This document shows, one piece after another, positions 9,516 to 16,401 of a stretch of 64,000 nt of DNA. Origin of the DNA: Bacteroidia bacterium (GTDB taxonomy: Bacteria; Bacteroidota; Bacteroidia; Bacteroidales; Azobacteroidaceae); assembly GCA_025996865.1 (NCBI GenBank), contig BNTV01000009.1, positions 12,307 through 76,306 of the forward strand, given 5' to 3'. The notes under the pieces were generated by a model. It was not told the origin of the DNA. It was given only the letters and a program-made list of their open reading frames with translations, and did no database searches. The first letter of the stretch is position 1, and each line of letters starts with the position of its first letter. A program made the translations under genes and the position numbers.

Positions 9516-10084
9516 TGATGAATATAGCCCACATTGAAGAACATAGTTTTATTTATGGACCTGGATGCCGTTTTGTGATTTGGGTGCAGGGATGTTCTAT
9601 TCGATGTAAAGGTTGCTGGAACCAAGAAATGTGGAATTTTGAGAATAATCTCATTTTGTCGGTAATTGATGTGCTTGATAAAATTGAGGTTGAAAGAACT
9701 TTTATCGAAGGTATTACAGTGTTAGGTGGTGAGCCGTTAGACCAATACAAAGAAGTTTTTAAGTTGCTTTCAGAATGTCAAAAAAGAGGATTATCGACAA
9801 TGCTTTTTACTGGATACGAACTGAGCGAAATTTCAGAGAAAAATATGACTCCAATTCTCGAAATTTCAGACATTCTTATTACCGGACGTTATGAGCAGGC
9901 ACAAAGAACACTTAACCATCAATGGATTGGCTCTACTAATCAGCAAATACATTTTCTTTCGGAACGTTACGCTGATTATCAAATAGATAATGCTAATTAT
10001 GTAGAACTAACTTTAAATAAAAACGGACAATGGACAATTTTAGGATTTCCGAAACAAATCAAGGAAATAGCAATCTTAAAATAA
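9515..10084 (+). CDS. NrdG-like radical SAM protein
   Basis: 189-residue compact radical-SAM protein of the 4Fe-4S single-cluster (NrdG/PflA-like) type. The cluster motif is CSIRCKGC (C27, C31, C34; CX3CX2C), preceded by GPGCRFVIWVQG and followed by TVLGGEPLDQ, the SAM-binding GGEP motif. A second ATG at 9518 is an alternative start. True NrdG activates the anaerobic ribonucleotide reductase NrdD, but no nrdD is present in the window. As the last gene of an operon with Ycf46, DUF2997 and DUF1257 it more likely modifies or activates a partner protein; that is inference. Translational coupling to the preceding gene is evident. Confidence 0.88.
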   Translation: MMNIAHIEEHSFIYGPGCRFVIWVQGCSIRCKGCWNQEMWNFENNLILSVIDVLDKIEVERTFIEGITVLGGEPLDQYKEVFKLLSECQKRGLSTMLFTGYELSEISEKNMTPILEISDILITGRYEQAQRTLNHQWIGSTNQQIHFLSERYADYQIDNANYVELTLNKNGQWTILGFPKQIKEIAILK

Positions 10085-10098
10085 TACTCAACCATACA

Positions 10099-10198
10099 AT
10101 GCCCGAACAACAAAACACAGAATATAAATGGTCATGCGGCTTTGCAACGTGCGGGGCGGTAAAATCTTCATTGGTAAAGACGTCAACGGAAATATTAG
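10099..10198 (+). pseudogene. AlbA_2-domain ATP-binding protein, N-terminal remnant
   Basis: MPEQQNTEYKW, then in shifted frames SCGFA and GGKIFIGKDVNGNI, are recognisable pieces of the N-terminus of AlbA_2/AAA_4-type ATP-binding putative regulators. At least two indels break the frame and the rest of the gene is absent; it runs directly into a SNF2 remnant. A related start (MPEQQNIEYK) appears at 30352. Confidence 0.7.
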
Positions 10199-10956
10199 TA
10201 GGCGTAAGGAACTCAGAAAGCAGTTGGACGAATTGCGGCTGTTTACCTCGATGGAAAAAGACCAATTGCGGCTCAATAAATTTGCGTCGGTCGCGCTCGG
10301 TGATTTTTTCGACAACGCCAACCCGAAAGCCGACAAACAATGGAAAGATTTTAGAAAAAATATAGAAAATACCCGATTGATAGACACACCCGTTCCCGCC
10401 AAGTTGCAACCCCTTGCTCGTGGACAGTACCATCGGCATTGCGTCGTCCAAAATGGCAACTTTCCTCGATATTGTCAGTGAATTGCGCGAAAACAAACAC
10501 CGCGCATTGGTATTCAGCCAGTTTGTAACGCACCTCGCGCTTGTTCGCAAAGAACTTGACAAACAAGGAATTAAATATCAATATCTCGACGGCTCCACAC
10601 CTCAACACCAGCGCGAAGAAAATGTCAGGAAATTCCAAAGCGGCGAAGGTGAACTCTTTCTTATCAGCCTCAAAGCCGGAGGATTGGGCTTGAATCTTAC
10701 CGCCGCCGACTTTGTCATTCACCTTGACCCGTGGTGGAATCCCGCCGTGGAAGACCAAGCTTCCGACCGCGCCCACCGCATCGGTCAGCAACGTCCGGTT
10801 ACAATCTATCGACTCGTAGCAGAAAACACCATTGAGGAAAAAATCATACAACTCCACGCCACCAAGCGCGACCTCGCCGACACCTTGCTCGAAGGTAGCG
10901 ATATGTCTGCTAAAATATCTCTGAGTGAATTGGTTGAGTTGATACGAAATGTGTGA
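10199..10956 (+). pseudogene. Rearranged SNF2 helicase copy B (internal deletion)
   Basis: The first part (to about 10409) encodes a SNF2 segment that normally precedes the helicase core, ending ENTRLIDTPVPAKLQP. It is joined at CAAGTTGCAA to the same position of the C-terminal part found at 216-772, and continues to the stop at 10956. The second part is the same length as 216-772 (557 bp) and differs at only a few scattered positions. The fusion removes the Walker A/B lobe and is out of frame, so no functional translocase can result. The 3' part stays open (10414-10956) and a C-terminal fragment could be made. Confidence 0.85.
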
Positions 10957-11028
10957 TTTTGCGGCAAAAAGTCATTTTGTATTGCAAAAAATCGTAACTT
11001 TACAGTTTATTTAGTCAGAAGATAATAG

Positions 11029-11310
11029 TTATTTGAAAGGAAGATAAAACAATTACGGGGAGAGCGACAAATGCCGCAGTGAAAATTGGCGGCAGCGTTG
11101 GATATTGATACTGCGACCTATTGCAAAATAGAACGCGGCGAACGCCGTGCAAGAAAAGAACATTTATCAATTCTTGCTGACCTTTTGCAAGCCGATAAGG
11201 ACGAATTTTTGACCCTTTGGCTTGCAGAGCAACTGATGGCAGTAGTGATTGATGAGAAAAGGATTGCGGGAAAAGCAATTGATATTGCAAAAGAAAATAC
11301 AAGTCAATAA
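11029..11310 (+). pseudogene. XRE-family HTH regulator, inactivated copy
   Basis: Translation gives FERKIKQLRGERQMPQ, a TGA at 11080-11082, then KLAAALDIDTATYCKIERGE and RRARKEHLSILADLLQ, a clear Cro/CI-type helix-turn-helix followed by a short C-terminal tail. Compared with the copy at 24774 the ATG has lost a base, and the in-frame stop replaces an expected codon in the HTH. XRE regulators of this size act as controller proteins upstream of restriction-modification genes, which fits the methyltransferase gene 130 nt downstream. As written it is dead unless a downstream start such as TTG 11086 gives a truncated product. Confidence 0.75.
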
Positions 11311-11317
11311 TAATAAA

Positions 11318-11410
11318 ATAGATAAGAAATTAGCAAAACTGAAAATACAAAATTTCAGAGGATTAAGGGGAAATAACAATGAAATTGATTTTTTATTATT
11401 CAATGGATAA
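11318..11410 (+). pseudogene. N-terminal scrap of an AAA/SMC-type ATPase
   Basis: The 30-codon stretch KLAKLKIQNFRGLRGNNNEI followed by DF is the typical first beta-hairpin of RecF/OLD-type ATPases (IxNFRGL), stopping before the Walker A motif. No start codon is retained and the frame ends at TAA 11408-11410. It looks like a deletion remnant of an OLD-like or AAA_15 defence ATPase. Confidence 0.55.
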
Positions 11411-11413
11411 TGC

Positions 11414-11421
11414 TAACTTTG
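11414..11421 (+). promoter_or_regulatory. -7 promoter box (TAACTTTG) for the restriction-modification pair
   Basis: TAACTTTG matches TAnnTTTG and lies 20 nt before the methyltransferase ATG at 11441. It was probably brought together with the gene by deletion of the intervening ATPase. Confidence 0.6.
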
Positions 11422-11440
11422 CAGAAATAAAGAAGCATAA

Positions 11441-12484
11441 ATGACAGAATATGTAAGACATATTAATGAGACTTTGAAGCCTCGAAAAACAGAGCAAGAA
11501 GTTGTTTTAGACTTGTTTGCGGGGTGTGGAGGATTGTCTTTAGGATTTGAATCGGCAGGATATTCAAAATTGAGGTCAAGTTTTACAGGAAAACATTTGC
11601 CATTAAGATTTTTATTATATGTCTCGCAAGCAGAGTTATCCATCTCAAAACCGATTGTTTTATATCCTGATGCTGACATTGTAATTGGTGGTCCTCCCTG
11701 TCAACCTTTTAGTGTCGGCGGACACCAGAAGGGAATGAAAGATGCGAGAGATGGTTTTCCGATTTTTATTGATGCAATCCAAAAATTGAAACCGAAAGTG
11801 TTTCTGTTTGAAAATGTACGAGGACTACTTTATGCAAATAAATGGTATTTTGATTTAATCTTGAAAGAACTTAGAAAATTAGGATATATCATTGATTATA
11901 AATTGCTAAACGCTGTAGATTTTGGTGTTCCTCAAAATCGAGAACGGCTTTTTGTCGTAGGACACAGAGCAAAATTTAATTTTCCGAAACAACACGCCAA
12001 ACAAATAACTGTTGGCGAAGCCATTGGAGATACTATGTTTACCGCTCCGGAAAACAGCAAATTTTTAAACGCCTCAATGGATACTTATGTCGCCAAATAT
12101 GAAAAAGCCTCCTTTTGTATCAATCCACGAGACCTTTATTTTGATAAGCCTGCCCGAACATTGACCTGCCGAAACCTTGCAGGAGCAACAGGCGACATGC
12201 AGCGTGTAAGGCTCAAAGACGGAAGGAGAAGACGATTATTTCATAACGAGGCTGCGAGATTACAAAGTTTTCCCGATTGGTTTGAATTTATTGGCAATGA
12301 AACACAGCGTTTCAACCAAATTGGCAATGCCGTTTCGCCATTATTGGCTTACCAAATGGCACTTGCATTGAAAGAATGTTACCAAAAGGAAGAAATCTAT
12401 TCAACTGAAGAAATTACAGCAAATAAACATTTACAACCCAATTATATCCCTAATCTTTTCGAATATGAAGAAGTATATCAATAA
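11441..12484 (+). CDS. C5-cytosine DNA methyltransferase, with internal inverted segment
   Basis: 347-residue Dcm-type methyltransferase that would transfer a methyl group from SAM to C5 of cytosine. Motif I is LDLFAGCGGLSLGFESAGY, motif IV GGPPCQPF with the catalytic Cys at residue 87, motif VI FENVRGL, motif VIII QNRERLFVVG, and motifs IX-X RLQSFPDWFEF and NQIGNAVSPLLA. Residues 42-74, where motif II should be, read as unrelated sequence. The reverse complement of 11564-11661 supplies exactly the missing stretch (YKTIGFEMDNSACETYNKNL and onward) in frame. As drawn, SAM binding should be impaired. The last 20 nt overlap the restriction endonuclease gene. Confidence 0.9.
   Translation: MTEYVRHINETLKPRKTEQEVVLDLFAGCGGLSLGFESAGYSKLRSSFTGKHLPLRFLLYVSQAELSISKPIVLYPDADIVIGGPPCQPFSVGGHQKGMKDARDGFPIFIDAIQKLKPKVFLFENVRGLLYANKWYFDLILKELRKLGYIIDYKLLNAVDFGVPQNRERLFVVGHRAKFNFPKQHAKQITVGEAIGDTMFTAPENSKFLNASMDTYVAKYEKASFCINPRDLYFDKPARTLTCRNLAGATGDMQRVRLKDGRRRRLFHNEAARLQSFPDWFEFIGNETQRFNQIGNAVSPLLAYQMALALKECYQKEEIYSTEEITANKHLQPNYIPNLFEYEEVYQ
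11556..11669. repeat. candidate intragenic inverton in the methyltransferase gene
   Basis: Perfect 8-bp inverted repeats CAGGATAT (11556-11563) and ATATCCTG (11662-11669) bound a 98-bp segment. Inverting 11564-11661 leaves the frame open and changes residues 42-74 to the canonical motif II region GYKTIGFEMDNSACETYNKN, running into NLNGKCFPVKLDLNFEYPDA. Both orientations are free of stops, so the switch would toggle protein function rather than length. Intragenic invertons are known in Bacteroidota; a one-time microhomology inversion or an assembly artefact is the alternative. Confidence 0.8.
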
Positions 12485-13448
12485 TAACACCAAATCAAAA
12501 GCAAATCAAAAGTTGATAAACGAAACTCTTGATATTTTGAATTCAGTTGGCATTCCGTTGCAAGACAAAACGGAACGAACTTTGGAACGAATGGCTATCT
12601 GTTTTTTAGCAGTAGCAGATGTTACCAAAGATTGGAAAGATGCAAAAGAAAATTCCAATCTGAAATCACGAGATATTATTACTTTCGTGAATAAACATTT
12701 TGAAGAAAAAATATCGTCAGGCTCTTATGATGACATAAGGAGAAAAGATTTAAAATTACTTGTATTGGCTGACCTTATTGTAAACAGCGGAGTAAATAAA
12801 GGCTCAGCCACCAACGACCCGACACGCGGTTATGCACTACAGCCTGATTTCAAAAAATTGATAGTAACATACAAAACAAAAGATTGGAAAAAATCATTGG
12901 ATGAGTTCAATAAAAGACGACCGCCTCTTTCTGAAATCCTTGCAAGGAAGCGCAACCTTGAAAAAATCCCTGTAAAACTTCCAAACGGCAAACCACTTGA
13001 ATTATCTGTCGGAGAACACAATGTGCTACAAAAGGCTATTATAGAAGAATTTCTTCCTCGTTTTGGCAGTGATTGCGAAGTATTATATATCGGCGACACG
13101 TCAAATAAAATGCTCCATATTGAAGAAGACGAACTGAAGTCATTGAATTTTTTTGAACTTTCGCACGATGAACTTCCTGATGTTGTTGCCTACAGCAGGG
13201 AAAATAATTGGCTTTATCTGATAGAAGCCGTTCACAGTTCAGGTCCGATGAGCGAAACGAGAGTCTTAGAATTAAAAAAGATGCTGATAGACTGTAAAGC
13301 AGAATTAATTTTTGTTACTGCATTTTTAACAAGAACCGTTTTTAAAAAATGGATGTTGGATGTAGCATGGGAAACAGAAGTTTGGATAGCCGATAATCCT
13401 GACCATTTGGTGCATTTCAACGGACACAAATTTTTAGGTGCTTATTGA
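12465..13448 (+). CDS. BsuBI/PstI-family type II restriction endonuclease
   Basis: 327-residue protein matching the BsuBI/PstI family. The C-terminal catalytic half has LYIGDTSNKMLHIEEDEL, HDELPDVVAYSRENNWLYLI and EAVHSSGPMSETR, the D...E...A/K-type core of this PD-(D/E)XK-like family. The N-terminal helical half matches the accompanying specificity domain. It overlaps the methyltransferase gene by 20 nt, so the two are translationally coupled. BsuBI and PstI themselves (CTGCAG) pair with adenine methyltransferases, so the pairing with a C5-cytosine enzyme is notable; the cognate adenine methylase may be the dead D12 gene just downstream. No disabling mutation is visible. Confidence 0.85.
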   Translation: MKKYINNNTKSKANQKLINETLDILNSVGIPLQDKTERTLERMAICFLAVADVTKDWKDAKENSNLKSRDIITFVNKHFEEKISSGSYDDIRRKDLKLLVLADLIVNSGVNKGSATNDPTRGYALQPDFKKLIVTYKTKDWKKSLDEFNKRRPPLSEILARKRNLEKIPVKLPNGKPLELSVGEHNVLQKAIIEEFLPRFGSDCEVLYIGDTSNKMLHIEEDELKSLNFFELSHDELPDVVAYSRENNWLYLIEAVHSSGPMSETRVLELKKMLIDCKAELIFVTAFLTRTVFKKWMLDVAWETEVWIADNPDHLVHFNGHKFLGAY

Positions 13449-13459
13449 CTATATGCCAA

Positions 13460-13978
13460 ACGCGCAATTACAAAGGAATTGTTGATGCGGATTGATTTTG
13501 AATGATACGAATCTGCATATTATCAATTTTTACAAATCAGTGCAAAAACGCTTAATCACAGTTCCTTTGATGAAGCAATATCTTGAAAATGAAGGAAAAT
13601 TGTTGCGAGAAGCCGAAAATAATGGCTACGAACACTATCTGACAGTGCGTTCCCGATTTAACAGCGGCGAATATTCCCCATTTGATTTTATATTTCTTTC
13701 TCGTGCAGGCTTTAACGGAATGATGCGTTTCGGCAGCAAAGGCAATTGGAATATTCCATTCTGTAAAAAGCCGGACCGTTTTGCCCAAGCATATATTACA
13801 AAGATTGTCAATCAATTAAGTGTTGTTTCTCAAATTATTTCACCCGAACCCGAATCGACGTGAAGTGGTTGAAGCTCTTGTTTGCAATTTTGATACGAAT
13901 GATTTTGAGAAACATAATCACGGAGTAAATAAAAAACAAAAAGTTGAACAGTTGGAATTAGAAATGGAATATTTTTAA
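13460..13978 (+). pseudogene. D12-class (Dam-like) adenine methyltransferase remnant
   Basis: The open stretch 13492-13863 encodes LNDTNLHIINFYKSVQKRL, RSRFNSGEYSPFDFIFLSRA and GFNGMMRFGSKGNWNIPFCK, which are the central motifs of D12-class N6-adenine methyltransferases. The N-terminal FxGxG SAM-binding region and the catalytic DPPY are absent. A second piece in another frame (REVVEALVCNFDTNDF, ending at TAA 13976) looks like the C-terminus of a methylase. The gene has thus suffered 5', internal and frame damage. It directly follows the restriction gene and may once have protected against it. Confidence 0.75.
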
Positions 13979-13980
13979 TT

Positions 13981-14259
13981 ATGGCAAATAAATCTCATTA
14001 TTCTGTAGAACGGGTAAAAGAGTTGCTTGCAAAAATGGCGAAGGCGAACTCTTCCTTATCAGCCTCCGACCGCGCCCACCGCATCGGTCAGCAACGACCG
14101 GTAACGATTTACCGGCTTGTAGCAGAAAACACCATTGAGGAAAAAATCATACAACTCCACGCCACCAAGCGCGACCTCGCCGACACCCTGCTCGAAGGCA
14201 GCGATATGTCCGCAAAAATCTCGCTGAATGAATTGGTTGAATTGATAAAGAATGTGTAA
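13981..14259 (+). pseudogene. Chimeric SNF2 fragment copy C
   Basis: A 92-codon open frame made of three pieces: MANKSHYSVERVKELLAKM (start of another gene), a 30-bp block equal to 458-487 of the first SNF2 copy but read in another frame, and 14061-14259, nearly identical to 574-772. The internal junction is at AGCCTC, present at both donor positions. It keeps motif VI DRAHRIGQQRPV and the C-terminus but nothing catalytic. It supplies the TAAATTTG promoter box for the next gene. Confidence 0.8.
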
Positions 14260-14264
14260 ATTTG
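14257..14264 (+). promoter_or_regulatory. -7 promoter box (TAAATTTG)
   Basis: Same box and same position relative to the SNF2 stop as at 770-777, 23 nt before the regulator gene at 14287. The SNF2 3' fragment therefore carries a portable promoter. Confidence 0.55.
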
Positions 14265-14286
14265 CAGTTGAATTTTATGACGAGTA

Positions 14287-16158
14287 ATGATAAAAACGAT
14301 TTGTATTTTATGTTTTCTTATTTTCTTTTGGCTACCGGATAAGAGTTTTGCAAAAGTATCCGCTAATCAAAAGAGAATAATTACACTATTAAATAATGCC
14401 GAAACATTTTCTGCGGCTTCGAATGAAAAAGCATTAGCTTTCGCTGATTCAGCCATGGTACTTTCGCTAAGTTCCAATGATATGAGTCATGCTATGGCAG
14501 CTTTGAAAATTATTGTCCAAACAAATTTGCACATAGGCAATTACAATCATTGCATAGAAGCGGCTGAAAAATTGATGGCTCTCGGCGAAAACAATAACAG
14601 CAATGACTACAAAATGTATGCTTGTATCGGCTTGGGTCAGGCCAATATCATGCAAGATAATTATGATGTTGCAAAACAATACCTCGATTCGGCATATACT
14701 TTTGCCATTCAACTCGAAAATGATTCTGCTTTATGTTCGGTATATAACGGTTTGGGATTGTATCACACAAATGCCGACGGCAATTATTATCGGGCGATAG
14801 AATGTTATCTTCAAGGAATTGAGGCGGCGCAACGCTCTTCCAATGAACAGCTTTACTCCTTATTGTTATGTAATCTTTCGGGGGTGTATTTCATAAAAAG
14901 AGATCCTGCCGGTTTGCAATATGCAGAGGAATGTTATCAACGCGGACACAAATTGAATCAATCATACCTTATCTATATTGGTGCAATCAATACTGCCTAT
15001 TGCCTGTATTTAGAAAAAAATTATACAGAAGCATTCAAATATCTGAATGAAGCTGAGTTGATTATGAAAGAAAAAAATTATCTGAACCAAGCCAATGTAC
15101 ACAACCTTTTCGCCGCTATCTACTTTGACCTGAAAAATAATGAAGAAGCTGCCTGTTACTTCAAAAAAGCCCTGAATGAATCGGACCAAACCCAAACCTC
15201 ATATATTTCGGAAAGTTATTTGGGTTTGGGGAAGATAGCTATGGCTGAAGGAAAATACCAATCTGCTTTAGAATATCTGAAAAAAGGCTTAGACATATCT
15301 ACCGAAAAAAACAATGCACTACACAGACGTAATTTATACTATGAAATATCAGAGTGTTACGAAAAACTCGGATATTATATGGCGGCCTTAGAAACTTACA
15401 AGAAATTTACCATTGAAAATGACAGTATTTTTAATAAAGACAAGGAATACGTTTTGTCCGACCTAAGGATAAAATATGAAACGGAACAAAAGGAAAATCT
15501 CTTGAAAGAACGCGATATTGCTCTTATAACCAAAGAGAAACGACTTCAATTTCAATATATTCTCATTTTTTGCGTCGTTGCTGTTTGTATTTGTTTATAT
15601 ATTTCCAACAAAAAAAGGAATAGAAGGTATTTGCAGATTGTCCGGCAAAATCTCTACTTTGTGGAACAAGAAAAAATGCTTCGTAAAACCCTCGAAGAAA
15701 AAAATGCAGGAGAAGAAATGGAAATGGAAAAATTAAGCGTTAATAATTCGGAAAAATACGCTACTTCCGCACTTACGGAGGAAAAAGGCGCCAATTTATA
15801 CCTTAAACTGCATAAGATTATGATCAACAATAAATTATATAAAGACAATTCACTTACAAAAGAAAAACTGGCCGAATTATTAAACACCAATCGAACGTAC
15901 TTGTCTCAAGTTATCAATAAACATACGGGGCTTTCGTTTACGCATTACGTCAACCGGTTAAGAATAGAGGAAGTCAGACGCATTTTATCGGATCCTGAAG
16001 ATGAAACGCCACTCAAAGCCATTGCTTCGGATACAGGATTCAATTCATTATCCACTTTCTACAACGTATTTCAATCCATAATTGGAATGCCGCCGGCAGT
16101 TTACAGATCTAAAATGATGAAAATTTGTAAAGAAAAAACAGAAAGTGAATTTTTTTAA
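14287..16158 (+). CDS. TPR-sensor / AraC-type transcriptional regulator
   Basis: 623-residue membrane-anchored regulator typical of Bacteroidota nutrient loci. An N-terminal signal (ICILCFLIFFWLPDKSFA) is followed by about seven TPR-like helix pairs (to about residue 400), for example ALEYLKKGLDISTEKN. A single membrane segment follows (FQYILIFCVVAVCICLYISN, about 425-445), then a short coiled coil and a C-terminal AraC domain (LTKEKLAELLNTNRTYLSQV through AIASDTGFNSLSTFYNVFQS). The TPR part would sense in the periplasm and the AraC part bind DNA in the cytoplasm. It stands just upstream of the SusC/SusD operon in the same direction and is its likely regulator. Confidence 0.85.
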   Translation: MIKTICILCFLIFFWLPDKSFAKVSANQKRIITLLNNAETFSAASNEKALAFADSAMVLSLSSNDMSHAMAALKIIVQTNLHIGNYNHCIEAAEKLMALGENNNSNDYKMYACIGLGQANIMQDNYDVAKQYLDSAYTFAIQLENDSALCSVYNGLGLYHTNADGNYYRAIECYLQGIEAAQRSSNEQLYSLLLCNLSGVYFIKRDPAGLQYAEECYQRGHKLNQSYLIYIGAINTAYCLYLEKNYTEAFKYLNEAELIMKEKNYLNQANVHNLFAAIYFDLKNNEEAACYFKKALNESDQTQTSYISESYLGLGKIAMAEGKYQSALEYLKKGLDISTEKNNALHRRNLYYEISECYEKLGYYMAALETYKKFTIENDSIFNKDKEYVLSDLRIKYETEQKENLLKERDIALITKEKRLQFQYILIFCVVAVCICLYISNKKRNRRYLQIVRQNLYFVEQEKMLRKTLEEKNAGEEMEMEKLSVNNSEKYATSALTEEKGANLYLKLHKIMINNKLYKDNSLTKEKLAELLNTNRTYLSQVINKHTGLSFTHYVNRLRIEEVRRILSDPEDETPLKAIASDTGFNSLSTFYNVFQSIIGMPPAVYRSKMMKICKEKTESEFF

Positions 16159-16363
16159 GATATAAATATTTACTAAATCGAAAATTGCCAATTTCACAAA
16201 TACTTACAATTTTATCGAATATCTCCATATTTTATTTAAATTTATCATTAAATTCTCAAAAAAAACATCATTTTGAAATAAATATAGGCGATTTTTACTT
16301 CAAAATGAAAAACTAAAGCACAAATACCATAAATAGGGTACATTGAGATTTGGGAAAATTAAC

Positions 16364-16371
16364 TATTTTTG
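16364..16371 (+). promoter_or_regulatory. -7 promoter box (TATTTTTG) of the SusC operon
   Basis: TATTTTTG fits TAnnTTTG. It overlaps the in-frame GTG at 16369, so transcription would begin after that codon, and the ATG at 16402 must be the start of the SusC gene. The AT-rich 205-bp gap upstream (16159-16363) is the likely binding region of the AraC-type regulator; no clear operator repeat is visible. Confidence 0.6.
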
Positions 16372-16401
16372 TGCGGAAAATTTAAGCAAACTAAAAAATT
16401 T

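Noticed and set aside
10128..10481. 117-codon open frame as a real small protein
   Set aside because: It is a read-through of an AlbA_2 scrap, an internal SNF2 piece and an out-of-frame SNF2 3' piece.
11413..11679. Minus-strand open frame with methyltransferase-like sequence, first considered a separate gene
   Set aside because: Only the part within 11564-11661 looks like a methyltransferase and it fits exactly into the plus-strand gene after inversion, so it is an inverted segment and not an independent gene.
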